Counted from the stretch's first letter, positions 1 through 8,599 are shown. The stretch: DNA of 30,744 nucleotides from CAYYYJ01 sp964476045 (GCA_964476045.1 CAYYYJ010000009.1:1-30744); one strand, 5' to 3'. The notes: generated by a model from the letters alone, not told the origin. Numbers and translations: made by a program.

Positions 1-66
1 ATGTCTCGTGTCACAAAACACACAGAGAGACACGAAGCTGCACCAAAAAACTGGATTAGAAAGTAA
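1..66 (+). CDS. Possible C-terminal tail of a gene entering from the left
   Basis: The frame is open from the first base to a TAA at 64-66 and gives about 21 basic residues ending in NWIRK. It may be the end of an upstream gene that runs in from outside the window, since an ATG exactly at base 1 is likely chance. Too little is visible to assign a family. It could also be non-coding. Confidence 0.25.
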   Translation: MSRVTKHTERHEAAPKNWIRK

Positions 67-93
67 TTTATAGGCACAAGGGAAATATAACAT

Positions 94-258
94 ATGGAAG
101 CAAAATACGAGTTCGTAATTAAGGTTGATAACAAAGAAGTCTGGAGGGGGATTAACCCTAAACAGATTTACACTGATCTATCGAAAAATAATCCAGGTAA
201 GCGCGTTTCAGTTTCATGGGAAACAAGGGAAGATGTTCTGATCTGCGTTTTATTATGA
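94..258 (+). CDS. Small conserved-looking protein coupled to an aspartic protease
   Basis: A 54-residue protein begins with MEAKYEFVIKVDNKEVWRGI and contains a stretch reading PGKRVSVSWETREDVLI. It is mixed alpha/beta in character with no signal peptide, membrane segment or Cys cluster. Its TGA stop overlaps the ATG of the next gene in an ATGA arrangement, so the two are almost certainly translated together. No strong Shine-Dalgarno is visible; an AT-rich stretch at 63-72 could hold the promoter. I do not recognise a named family. The pairing suggests a partner, substrate or antitoxin-like regulator of the protease, which is inference only. Confidence 0.6.
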   Translation: MEAKYEFVIKVDNKEVWRGINPKQIYTDLSKNNPGKRVSVSWETREDVLICVLL

Positions 259-653
259 AGTATGATTATGCCAAGAGAGATAGTAAAATACTTGGGAAAA
301 TAAATAGGCCACTTATTCCTGTAACCATAATTAATGGGATAAATAAGATAGAAATTGATGAGATGTTAGCTGATACAGGAGCGGACATAACAATTATTCC
401 ACGGTACTTCGGTGAACTAGTTGTCCAAGATATAACAGCAGGTCAATACATAGAAATTAAAGGTATAGCACCCTCCTCTGTTCTGGTTGCATTCATCCAT
501 CAAATGAAAATGATCATCTGCGGAAAAGAATTTGAATCAAAAGTGGCAATTTCAGAATCGAATGACATTCCTCCTGTTTTAGGCAGGTTAGAAGCCCTAG
601 ACAAATTTACGGCTATTTTTAAAAAAGGCGTTGAGCTAGAACTTATCCATTAA
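255..653 (+). CDS. Retropepsin-like aspartic protease (single domain)
   Basis: A 132-residue protein. The catalytic motif is LADTGADITIIP near residues 36-47, the D-T-G-A signature of retroviral-type aspartic proteases. Near the C-terminus comes a flap/end motif reading PVLGRLEALDKFTAIF, the hydrophobic-Leu-Gly-Arg segment typical of prokaryotic members. Like retropepsin it has one DTG and should work as a homodimer. There is no signal peptide, so it is cytosolic. I chose the ATG at 255 rather than the in-frame ATG at 216 because it overlaps the upstream stop as ATGA and begins MKYDYAKRDSK, while the longer version would read through the preceding gene. Its substrate is unknown. It ends 2 nt from the convergent pilin gene. 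Confidence 0.8.
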   Translation: MKYDYAKRDSKILGKINRPLIPVTIINGINKIEIDEMLADTGADITIIPRYFGELVVQDITAGQYIEIKGIAPSSVLVAFIHQMKMIICGKEFESKVAISESNDIPPVLGRLEALDKFTAIFKKGVELELIH

Positions 654-655
654 AT

Positions 656-1222
656 CTACTCTATTTTCAGGACAAATGTCTGCCTGCAGTCGTCTGGGAA
701 TGTGGTTGCAGTTGAGTTTACACGCTCGCATGTAGACGAGTCTTGAATCAGGTTGTTTTTGCCTGTTTTTAGTTCAAATAAAAAATTTCCTGTGTCAGCG
801 TCAGGTGGTATCTTCATTATTACAGGCAGGTCTGCTATTTCCCCGCCTTTTATCCAGACAGTTTGTACAGTGTCTATCCACCCTATTGCTTGATTGAGCG
901 GCTTATTTCCTGTTGCCCTGAAACCTATTTTATAGCATGCGTCTCCTGGGCCTTTATTGTTTATAAGTATTTTGAAAGTATTCTCAACATCTCTTTTCGC
1001 AACTGCCTCAGCCCCTGTTGTCAAGACACACTTTTTATTTGGATCCTTTTTTAGCTCTTCAGAAAGATCTTTTATCGCCTGTTCTGTTACCTGGATACCT
1101 ATTGTATTGATGTTCTTGAAGAGATTTCTGATGAATCCAGTTCCTAAAGTTAGGATAAGAACGGCTATGACTATGACAATAACAAACTCTATACCAATAG
1201 CAATACCTTTTTTCTCGCGCAT
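656..1222 (-). CDS. Type IV pilin-like protein with class III signal
   Basis: A 188-residue protein starting MREKKGIAIGIEF and followed by a long hydrophobic helix. The basic KKG before a hydrophobic stretch with a Glu is the class III signal processed by archaeal prepilin peptidase (PibD/FlaK family). The mature domain is about 150 residues, beta-rich, with four Cys (in KKCVLT, DACYK, STCER and DDCRQ) that could form two disulfides. It is probably a minor pilin or surface structural protein. A TTG start 6 nt upstream is possible, but the ATG at 1222 gives the better signal. A TATA-like stretch lies at 1258-1268. Adjacent genes give no pilus assembly machinery. Confidence 0.7.
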   Translation of the reverse strand: MREKKGIAIGIEFVIVIVIAVLILTLGTGFIRNLFKNINTIGIQVTEQAIKDLSEELKKDPNKKCVLTTGAEAVAKRDVENTFKILINNKGPGDACYKIGFRATGNKPLNQAIGWIDTVQTVWIKGGEIADLPVIMKIPPDADTGNFLFELKTGKNNLIQDSSTCERVNSTATTFPDDCRQTFVLKIE

Positions 1223-1286
1223 ATGCAATCTTCCCGGTTATAATAATTGGCTTAAGTTGTTTATATAATATACTATATAGAAGATC

Positions 1287-2942
1287 TCAATTTTTTTCAA
1301 ATTCCGGGACATTTTTATTCTGCATCCCGTACAATATCCCTTTCATCTTTTTCTCTTTATTGACAGCAGACCAGTAATAAGCCTCGTCTCTTGTGCCTTT
1401 AGTGAGCAGCATTATGACTTTGCCTATTTTAGAACGGCCAACCCTTCCTCTCCGTTGTATCTGCCTTATTTCAGAGGGAACTGGCTCATAAAAAATAGCC
1501 ATGTCAGCATCGGACACATGAAGGCCTTCCTCCCCTATAGACGTGCAAACAAGAATATTGTAGATTCCATTTTTGAAATCCTCTAGCCTCTGAATCTGCT
1601 CTTTTTGGGACAGTCCCTTGTTCGCAGAATTTTCTTTTGTTTCTTCCTTTTTTTCTTGCTGTGCAGATACAGTGTCAGCTCTCTGGAATTCAGTGTTTTC
1701 CTTTTTAACTTCTTCTGCTTTATTTGGCTTTGCCTTTTTAAGAATCCTGGAACTCTGCCCAACAAATTCTATTGGTTTCGCTCCGTCTATCTTGCTCAGG
1801 ACAGAACATATCTCGCTTACAGTGTCCCTATAGCTCGCGAATATTATAATCTTGAAATCAGGATTCTTTTTCATTTCAGTGTGGACTATAGAGCACAGTT
1901 TGCTGATCTTCGGATGCTTATACCCATCCAAAAAAAGCCTATTTGATAGCCACATTGCATTAGAAAATGTCTTATCGTTCACAAGGGATACAGAATATTT
2001 AGATTGTTTGTCATCCCGTATTTTCTTGAAATAATTTTCGAGTATTGGGATCCCCTGCGTCTCGAGCAGCCCTATCGCATGCTCTATTTTTATTGAAGGT
2101 ATGACCAGAGACAGCCCTATGAAAGCATTTTTGTTTCCCGACCTTATCTTAGCCATCAGATTATTTTGGAGTGCTAGAAGCTCAGTTTTATTCACAGCCT
2201 TCCGTTTTATCAGCCACATTTTTCGCAAGGTGTCTATTCTGCTTATATAAGCTGATTTTAGCATTTGTCTCACAGTGTCAAAATTCTCTGGAAAATCAAC
2301 ATGAATCCATTCGATTTCTTTTTCTTTTATGTAAGGTTTTACATCTTCGTCTTGTTCGGTCCTTATCTCCACAAAATCCAGTCCAGAGTTTTTGCAGATC
2401 TCGTCTATTTTTTCCCGATCTCCTCCAGGGGAAGCGGTGAGCCCGAGTATTTTCGGGTTTTTTGCCTGCTCCAAATATTTTTTGGCGATAAATGGGTATG
2501 CATAATCTCCGATTGAATGATGCACTTCATCCAAAACCAGCAAACTGAAGTCTTTTAGTGAGAGCCTTTTCTCTGTTAGATCATTCTCAATTGTCTGCGG
2601 TGTGGCAAAAATTATTTTTTTATTTTTGTAGATCTCTTCCCTCAGGACAGGATCTGTAGTCCCTGTCACAACAACAAAATCTGATTCGTCCATGTTCAAA
2701 AAACTCAGAAAAGATTTGAAGTGCTGGTTCACCAGAGGCCTTGTGGGCGCTGTTATTAGTATTTTAGATTGGGGATAAGATTCCATTCTGTAAGCTGTCA
2801 ATACAACTGCTATCGGTGTTTTGCCCAAGCCTGTTGGCAGGACGCAGAGGACGTTTTTACCCACTGCTGTTGAGATTATAGATTCTTGGTATTTTCTTGT
2901 TTCAAGGGTATCTTTTTTCAGCAGAGGGTGTGTTATATACAT
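1287..2942 (-). CDS. hef: Hef-like SF2 DNA helicase without nuclease domain
   Basis: A 551-residue superfamily 2 helicase of the Hef/FANCM/MPH1 group, which remodels stalled replication forks. Motif I PTGLGKT is at 36-42, motif II LDEVHH at about 137-142, motif III GLTASPGG at about 167-174, and motif VI QIQRRGRVGR at 494-503. The phrase FYEPVPSEIR just before motif VI is characteristic of Hef. Euryarchaeal Hef usually continues into an XPF-type nuclease and HhH domain; here the protein stops soon after the helicase core. A charged Lys/Glu-rich insertion of about 40 residues (roughly 400-441) separates FVGQ from KGLSQKEQ, which are normally close together. It ends in EFEKN just before the pilin promoter. 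The nuclease may be encoded elsewhere. Confidence 0.88.
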   Translation of the reverse strand: MYITHPLLKKDTLETRKYQESIISTAVGKNVLCVLPTGLGKTPIAVVLTAYRMESYPQSKILITAPTRPLVNQHFKSFLSFLNMDESDFVVVTGTTDPVLREEIYKNKKIIFATPQTIENDLTEKRLSLKDFSLLVLDEVHHSIGDYAYPFIAKKYLEQAKNPKILGLTASPGGDREKIDEICKNSGLDFVEIRTEQDEDVKPYIKEKEIEWIHVDFPENFDTVRQMLKSAYISRIDTLRKMWLIKRKAVNKTELLALQNNLMAKIRSGNKNAFIGLSLVIPSIKIEHAIGLLETQGIPILENYFKKIRDDKQSKYSVSLVNDKTFSNAMWLSNRLFLDGYKHPKISKLCSIVHTEMKKNPDFKIIIFASYRDTVSEICSVLSKIDGAKPIEFVGQSSRILKKAKPNKAEEVKKENTEFQRADTVSAQQEKKEETKENSANKGLSQKEQIQRLEDFKNGIYNILVCTSIGEEGLHVSDADMAIFYEPVPSEIRQIQRRGRVGRSKIGKVIMLLTKGTRDEAYYWSAVNKEKKMKGILYGMQNKNVPEFEKN

Positions 2943-3017
2943 AACTATACTGTCTTGTCTAGAATCAATAAATAAGAAACTCTTACAGAAAACAGTATTG
3001 TTGATTATTAGAATAGG

Positions 3018-3161
3018 CTATTTCTTCTTCCTCTTCATCATCACAACCCCGCCTATCCCGCCGAGAACTACAACCAAACCGACCACGCCGCCTATTGAGT
3101 CCAAGAGTAAACCTGCTTCGAGTGATATCTCAATATCAAAACTATAATGAGTTATGATATC
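3018..3161 (-). pseudogene. Relic of a surface-protein C-terminal membrane anchor
   Basis: Reading the minus strand, a stop-to-stop frame of about 47 codons ends in a Gly/Val-rich transmembrane segment, with GGIGGVVMMKRKKK before the TAG at 3018-3020. This tail matches almost exactly, at DNA and protein level, the last residues of the 1301-residue lipoprotein (stop at 4694). No ATG exists in the frame and the upstream sequence overlaps the promoter region of the divergent ATPase gene. It is therefore best read as the surviving 3' end of a deleted or recombined surface protein. A tiny membrane peptide from a TTG start cannot be excluded. Confidence 0.6.
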
Positions 3162-3169
3162 CTAATATC
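3124..3169 (+). promoter_or_regulatory. Two palindromes upstream of ATPase promoter, 32 bp apart
   Basis: GATAT-CTCA-ATATC at 3124-3137 recurs as GATAT-CCTA-ATATC at 3156-3169, three helical turns apart. The repeat extends outward: 3123-3146 and 3155-3178 match at 21 of 24 positions. The second copy abuts the TATA box, so a bound dimer could control access of TBP/TFB. This is an inferred operator for the downstream ATPase. Confidence 0.5.
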
Positions 3170-3173
3170 AAAA

Positions 3174-3182
3174 CTTTATATA
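3174..3182 (+). promoter_or_regulatory. TATA box of the first DUF4143 ATPase gene
   Basis: CTTTATATA is centred about 26 nt before the ATG at 3204. That spacing puts the predicted transcription start at the initiation codon, so the mRNA is probably leaderless. It supports choosing 3204 over the upstream in-frame ATG at 3147, which lies upstream of the TATA box. Confidence 0.6.
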
Positions 3183-3203
3183 GCCATCTGCATAATTATA
3201 ATC

Positions 3204-4496
3204 ATGGACTGGAACGCGCTTGCTGGCCAAAACCCTTGGTGGGAAGATGAAAAAGAGATAGAGGAAGATGAAAAAGTGAAGGAGGTTTTAAAGAGGAATC
3301 ACAAATATATTCCCCCTTTCCTTAAAGGAAATTATCTTATCCTTGGGCCCAGGCAGACTGGGAAGACAACTTACCTGAAACTTTGCATAAGGGAGCTCAT
3401 AAAGAGCGGTATCCACCCAAAAAAATGCCTTTATTTTGTGTGCAACCTTGTGATGAAGCCTGAAGAGATTGTTGAAATTGTTGATATTTTCAAAAAATCA
3501 GGCGGTAAATATGTTTTTTTTGATGAGATAGGTTTCGTCCCCGAGTGGGAGAGGGCTGTAAAACAGATACTTGAACTTAAAGCGCTGTCAGAAGGGATGG
3601 TTTTTTATTTTACAGGGTCATCAACACTGGAGCTCCAGAAGGAACGCTTTCCAGGGAGGCCGGTTAAAATAAGGGAATTCCTTCCACTAACATTCAAAGA
3701 GTTTTGCATGGTTTTCGGGGGTGATGAACTTATATCCAGCATTGGATATTCAGGGGGCCTTAACAACTGCCAGAATAATTCTGCTAAATTGATGCCGTTT
3801 ATAAAAGAAATTGGAAACCTTTTTAACAACTATATCCGTTGCGGCGGCTTCCTTAGGCCAGCCTACCAGCTCGTGGAAGAGGGGCGGATACAGGATGAGA
3901 CATATCAGATATACTGGAATTGGATAGCAGGGGATATTGCAAGGCTCGATTTGAGTGAGAGAACCCTTAGCGCAGTGTTAAAAGGGGTTGTGAAGAGGTA
4001 CTGCAGCTCCTTTTCACTAAGTTCATTGGCCACAGAGGTTGAAATACCTTCACACATGACTGTCAGGGATTACCTTGAGATATTGGAAAGCCTTTATGTC
4101 CTTCGGAGCTATTGGAAATATTATGATAAGACGCCGGCATTTAGAAAGGAAAGGAAAGTTTATTTTATAGACCCTTTCATTTACCATCTGGCTTCTTTCA
4201 AGACACTTGGAGCCAAAGAGGAAAAAGCAGAGGACACGCCTAAAATAGTCGAAGGGATTGTTGGTGAGGCCCTTAAAAGGTCCGGTATGCCTCTGAAGTT
4301 CCTTAGGAAAAATAAAGAACTCGATTTTATTTCAGGGGATTATGGGATAGAGGTAAAGTGGCAGGAGAAGGTTTCTGGTTCAGATTTCCCCAATATCGGC
4401 GACAAGGCCAAAAATAAAATACTGCTTTCAAAAAAGGATTTTAAAACAGGGGAGATTGCTGTAGTTCCTGTGCCGATTTTCTTGCTGGTTTTATAG
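3204..4496 (+). CDS. AAA_14/DUF4143 family ATPase
   Basis: A 430-residue protein starting MDWNALAGQNPWWED. The N-terminal AAA_14-type P-loop has Walker A GPRQTGKT at 48-55, Walker B YVFFDEI at 103-109 and a sensor region FTGSS. The C-terminal DUF4143 part contains a winged-helix-like region followed by a PD-(D/E)XK-like core, with ELDFI and then IEVKW near the end; the E-D-ExK residues of the nuclease fold are present. The family is widespread in archaea and its physiological role is unsettled. The in-frame ATG at 3147 would add a hydrophobic stretch encoded upstream of the TATA box, so it was rejected. Likely regulated by the paired palindromes upstream. It is one of four paralogues in this window. 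Confidence 0.85.
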   Translation: MDWNALAGQNPWWEDEKEIEEDEKVKEVLKRNHKYIPPFLKGNYLILGPRQTGKTTYLKLCIRELIKSGIHPKKCLYFVCNLVMKPEEIVEIVDIFKKSGGKYVFFDEIGFVPEWERAVKQILELKALSEGMVFYFTGSSTLELQKERFPGRPVKIREFLPLTFKEFCMVFGGDELISSIGYSGGLNNCQNNSAKLMPFIKEIGNLFNNYIRCGGFLRPAYQLVEEGRIQDETYQIYWNWIAGDIARLDLSERTLSAVLKGVVKRYCSSFSLSSLATEVEIPSHMTVRDYLEILESLYVLRSYWKYYDKTPAFRKERKVYFIDPFIYHLASFKTLGAKEEKAEDTPKIVEGIVGEALKRSGMPLKFLRKNKELDFISGDYGIEVKWQEKVSGSDFPNIGDKAKNKILLSKKDFKTGEIAVVPVPIFLLVL

Positions 4497-4693
4497 GCTC
4501 TCCCTGTTAACAATTTGGTTCGTGTGGAAAACTAAAAGGCGGGTTTTTCTTCTTCAGAAATATCAAAAACGCCAGCAACCTAATATCACAAAACTAATAC
4601 TGATTTGACAGTTGGGCTGTTTTTTGATATTTCATTTCTTGGTCTTTATATTTAAAATAAAACTTCCCTTCTTTTCCCGTAAAACCCTATAAC
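4497..4693. other. Gene-free spacer with one terminator-like site
   Basis: This 197-bp spacer lies between two convergent genes. It contains a further partial copy (about 4579-4596, CCTAATATCACAAAACT) of the palindrome/TATA-flank sequence found before the ATPase gene. It also holds a weak hairpin ACAG-loop-CTGT running into a T run at 4608-4625, which could terminate the ATPase transcript. No coding frame looks credible. Confidence 0.4.
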
Positions 4694-7600
4694 CTATTTC
4701 TTCTTCCTCTTCATCATCACAACCCCGCCTATCCCGCCGAGAACTACAACAGCGCCTATCACTCCGATCAAGGTCGTGTCTCCGCCTGTTGGTTGTTTTG
4801 GTGCCTCTGTTTGGGCTGATGAAGGCTGAGTTGTTTCTTTTGGTTGGCTTGCTGATGGCGATGAAGATATTTCAGCGCCAGCTGGTGTAGCGCCTGCTTT
4901 GTATGTCACCACAAACACAGAAAATCCTGGTGTGGTCGCTGTGAACTTTACTGAGCTGTCTGGTTCAGCTGATCCAGCTACTGTTTCTAGTGTCTGCCAT
5001 TTTGTTCCATCGAATCTGAGGAGGATTATGTCAGATGGTTTGTATGAGCCTATTTCCTGTTTTGTTAGCTTGAAGGATATTTTTGCTTGTTTTATTTTGT
5101 CTTTTAGTGCTTGGGAAGGGGAGATCTGGAGGACTTTGAGAGCTTTCTGGCCTGCTGATGGCAGGACTGTTAATGCCTTTCCGCTGTCGTCCACTAAAGG
5201 CATTTTCTCGAAGACTTTTACTTCGAGCTTTGCGTCTGCTTGGGAAAGATCTTGGGTTACTTCCAGCTGGATTTTATCCAATCCTTTTGATTGGATTTCT
5301 GCTGAGGTTGTTATGTCAGTTGGTTTTGAGGACTTCAGGTCTGATGATAGTGATGATGAGGCTAGTAAGGTTGGGTCTGCTACTGGGGTTGATCTTGGGG
5401 GTATTGCTCCTCCGCCACCGCCTCCAGATCCTCCGCTAGAGCCGCCGCCTCCACCCCCGCCGCCACCGCCGCCACCGCCTGAACTACCGCCAGACGAACC
5501 GGTTGCTGGAGCTGATGCTGGAGCAGAACTCGTTGCAGTTGGACTCGGGGAAGGCAAAGGCGTTTCACCTTCAACTGTAATAGGGAAATATGAGAAACCT
5601 GAGGTCTCTGCTTCGTAGGTTATTTCTGTATCTGTTTCTGAGACTAATGTAGTCTTCAGACTCTCGATTGCCTGGGCATCGCCTTCGCCGACTACTCTGT
5701 TAAGTTTTATTTTTACTTTTTTGGCATCTATTTCTTCTTTTGTCTTACCCAGATCTGATTTTTTGACAGTAAATGTGATCACCGCATTCTTTATGAGAGA
5801 CTGGCCTTGAGCATCCTTTAGTACAGGGGCTTCTATCTGTAAATAAGATAATGTGTTCCACAATATTGGGGCTTTTATTTCAGTTGGTTTATCTGATAAT
5901 TTCCTTACTTCTATATCGACATTGTTTATCTCGGTTATAGCGTCCTTTAATTTTACTCCAATGTGTTTCAATCCTGCTTTTTCAAGGGCATCTTTTGTGA
6001 ACTCGAATATAGCATCAGCTGTGTCTGTTGATTTTGTCACTTTTGATTTTGTCACTTTTTCGCTGGCTTGGACAACAACTGGTTTCGGGGTTGGTGATGG
6101 GCTCTGAGATGTTGATGTTTGGCCTGTTGGACTGGAGCTTGGTGATGCCGAAACCAAGGGGCTTGCGCTTGGTGCAGGGCTGGCTGTTGGGGATGCTGCT
6201 GGCGATACAGATGGACTTGGGGATGGTGTTGGTGAAGTTGAGGGGCTTGCGCTTGAAGCGGGGCTAGCTGAAGGCAATGGGCTCGTGGAAGGTGTCAACA
6301 ACAGATCACCACTAAATATATTATTTACTTCATTATCAGACAGAGCGCCATCGTATATGTGCACGCTGGAAATATGCATCTTGTTTGTTCCTACAGAAGC
6401 TTTATTAATCGATCCCCGATATCCGTTTACAAAACTGGATCCGCCTATTTGAGGAAACGAGTAATCAGGATAGTTCATGTTTATCAATTTTGTTTCCTTG
6501 AGATTGCCATTGATGTACAACTTAGCTTCGACCTCAGAGCCTGCTTTCTTCCAGACACCTGTCACAAGAACCCATTTATTGAGAATATCAGCTTGAACAA
6601 AACGCGGATCAGTGAACGTGCTCGCAGCCCTATCGCGAACATTATTCCACGAGAGGCCGTATCCAGCTGGCCCGACAATGATCGATCCGCCGAGGCCACC
6701 AGAAGCTGTGAATGCATCACCAAGCGAAACAACTGCCCTGTTAGCTTTAGGCAACTCTTCAACTTTTACCCATGAAACTAAACTGAATGTTTGCAAATCA
6801 GATATTGGAACTTGTTTGTTGAGTCCCAGAACTTTTTCTGTATTATCGAAAAGAACCACTTTACTATATTTTGGGTCACTTACAAGCTCGGGGACTGGTA
6901 TTGGACCATCAGAGTCTACACTCCCTGATTTTCTCAAATAGATATTTGTCCTTCCTACAGGCGAAGAATCAGGGAAAAATTCTATTTTCGTTTTCTCGTC
7001 TTTATTTACCTGATTCAGGTTCCAGGAACCGACTAATAAAGGATTAATAGGGGCTTTACGTTCTTCTGGAACAAAATCAGCTGCCCGCCGTTTTTGATAA
7101 TCTGCTGTTGCCCTAGATGCATAATCTGTACCGCCGGAAGATGCTAATGTTTTAAGTTCGCTTTCACCGAGTTCCCTTTCATATATTCTGAGGTCATCTA
7201 AATAGTTACTCATTACGTTATTATACCCGTTGAAACCGCCTACGACTTCGCCTTTTCCACCTATAATTAAATTGCTCTGAGTGTCTAGCTCTCCAGTAAA
7301 GCCGTTTGTGGCATCTGGACCCTCTTCTATTGTAGGATCTTGTCCGTCAGTTCCCTTGGTTACTGTTTTCAATATAATATCTTCCTGTTTTGCAGGCTCA
7401 CCATTAAAATAAAACTTTGTTTGCCTTACATCAGCAGGGTTAATTACAACAGCCATATGTTGCCAGCCATCATCAGTTACTAATCTGGTTCTTGATGCCG
7501 GTATCGGCGTGCTAACTATAGTCTTGGTTAAGCCGTCTTTTCCAACTGCCATGAAAAATAGTCGGCCTTGGTTGCTTTCTATAGACCAGCCTTGCAGATC

Positions 7601-8599
7601 GCTCTTTAACGGAGATAGGTGAGAAAGTATGCTTGGATCCTCTGAAATAAGCAGATCGCCTGTAGGGGAACTAGGATATAACTGATCATACTTACTTATT
7701 ATAGTGCCCACATCAGCCCAATAGTTTGTCCAGAAAGCAACTGTTTTTGAACCACCTTTAAGGTCGACAATATCAGGGGCTTGTATATGGTTGTCGCCTA
7801 TATCTAATGCGTTATAACTTTTCCCAATTTTTCCCTCTGCCCATACGCCTGGACTATTTGAACTTGCCAGATAAATCATCTGCAAAATACCGTTATTTCC
7901 ATTTCCAGAATGATCTTTAACTGTCCAGTAATCATCTTCATCAAATGTATAATGGAGTATGAGATCTTTATTTGAAATTGTGCCAGGCCCTGTAGCAGAA
8001 GGTTTCGAATTCAGGAAGCACATCAGGGCATCAGACCCTAAAGTGATTGTCTGGTCACATTCACTCGCATTCCCTCTCAACAAGCATCTAGCAGCATAAT
8101 TGTCCCATGTAGCTTTTGGTATGCTGTATTGATTATATGCATTCGATGCAACGTCTTCACAGTTAACTGGCTTTTTTATATTAGCATTGGCTGATATCGG
8201 TGTTTTCTTTCCATACCAGCATATCTGGACAGAGTTGGCTCCGCCGCCTGTTGAAACGCTTAGTTTTGCTGTTGCTGTTTGCCAGCATTTTTGTGCTATC
8301 TCATTCTGGTCTGCATTAGGAAGTATTTGGCAGGTGCCGTCAGATTGAGTTGTCCAGGAAGGCCACTGGCTTCCCCATGCTTGGTATTCAGGGAGGGCGC
8401 CAACATTTATTCCTGTACAAGAAGAAGGCGTGGAGACTGTTGCTGGCTCCTGAAATATTTCTGGCTCCTGCTGTGCAGATTCTGCTGGCGATTGTCCAGG
8501 AGAGGCCTGATCTGATTGCTGTTTTTTTTGCTGGGCGCAACCTGAGATAATTAGGATTGTGACAATAGAAAATATGAGAAGTAAGTGTTTGGATTTCAT
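4694..8599 (-). CDS. Giant LamG-domain surface lipoprotein with PGF-pre-PGF-like domains
   Basis: A 1301-residue surface protein. The N-terminus has a signal peptide ending in the lipobox ISGC (Cys 21). Rough order: Cys-containing N-terminal region (about 40-200); LamG/concanavalin-like domain 1 (about 213-490, LILHYTFDE onward); LamG-like domain 2 (about 520-763); Ser/Pro/Thr-rich spacer (about 766-840); PGF-pre-PGF-like domain (about 846-1013, ending TSGFSYFPI); poly-Gly tract (about 1030-1063); a second PGF-pre-PGF-like domain (about 1066-1223, ending TPGFSVFVV); and a C-terminal transmembrane helix with a KRKKK stop-transfer tail. LamG domains usually bind glycans or proteins, so adhesion or cell-cell contact is likely. 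Carrying both a lipid anchor signal and a C-terminal anchor is unusual. A TATA-like ATTTATATG lies at 8635-8642. Confidence 0.85.
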   Translation of the reverse strand: MKSKHLLLIFSIVTILIISGCAQQKKQQSDQASPGQSPAESAQQEPEIFQEPATVSTPSSCTGINVGALPEYQAWGSQWPSWTTQSDGTCQILPNADQNEIAQKCWQTATAKLSVSTGGGANSVQICWYGKKTPISANANIKKPVNCEDVASNAYNQYSIPKATWDNYAARCLLRGNASECDQTITLGSDALMCFLNSKPSATGPGTISNKDLILHYTFDEDDYWTVKDHSGNGNNGILQMIYLASSNSPGVWAEGKIGKSYNALDIGDNHIQAPDIVDLKGGSKTVAFWTNYWADVGTIISKYDQLYPSSPTGDLLISEDPSILSHLSPLKSDLQGWSIESNQGRLFFMAVGKDGLTKTIVSTPIPASRTRLVTDDGWQHMAVVINPADVRQTKFYFNGEPAKQEDIILKTVTKGTDGQDPTIEEGPDATNGFTGELDTQSNLIIGGKGEVVGGFNGYNNVMSNYLDDLRIYERELGESELKTLASSGGTDYASRATADYQKRRAADFVPEERKAPINPLLVGSWNLNQVNKDEKTKIEFFPDSSPVGRTNIYLRKSGSVDSDGPIPVPELVSDPKYSKVVLFDNTEKVLGLNKQVPISDLQTFSLVSWVKVEELPKANRAVVSLGDAFTASGGLGGSIIVGPAGYGLSWNNVRDRAASTFTDPRFVQADILNKWVLVTGVWKKAGSEVEAKLYINGNLKETKLINMNYPDYSFPQIGGSSFVNGYRGSINKASVGTNKMHISSVHIYDGALSDNEVNNIFSGDLLLTPSTSPLPSASPASSASPSTSPTPSPSPSVSPAASPTASPAPSASPLVSASPSSSPTGQTSTSQSPSPTPKPVVVQASEKVTKSKVTKSTDTADAIFEFTKDALEKAGLKHIGVKLKDAITEINNVDIEVRKLSDKPTEIKAPILWNTLSYLQIEAPVLKDAQGQSLIKNAVITFTVKKSDLGKTKEEIDAKKVKIKLNRVVGEGDAQAIESLKTTLVSETDTEITYEAETSGFSYFPITVEGETPLPSPSPTATSSAPASAPATGSSGGSSGGGGGGGGGGGGGSSGGSGGGGGGAIPPRSTPVADPTLLASSSLSSDLKSSKPTDITTSAEIQSKGLDKIQLEVTQDLSQADAKLEVKVFEKMPLVDDSGKALTVLPSAGQKALKVLQISPSQALKDKIKQAKISFKLTKQEIGSYKPSDIILLRFDGTKWQTLETVAGSAEPDSSVKFTATTPGFSVFVVTYKAGATPAGAEISSSPSASQPKETTQPSSAQTEAPKQPTGGDTTLIGVIGAVVVLGGIGGVVMMKRKKK

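Noticed and set aside
216..254. Longer start for the aspartic protease
   Set aside because: The extension overlaps the 54-residue gene in another frame; the ATG at 255 overlaps the stop as ATGA and gives a protease-like N-terminus.
4899..5618. Open frame of 239 codons on the plus strand with a long proline run
   Set aside because: It is the antisense of the poly-Gly tract and PGF-like domains of the lipoprotein gene; composition explains the open frame and it has no domain or ribosome site.
6036..6060. Short direct repeat TTTTGTCACTTTTGA-like
   Set aside because: It encodes KVTKSKVTK in the lipoprotein linker; a simple coding repeat without further meaning.
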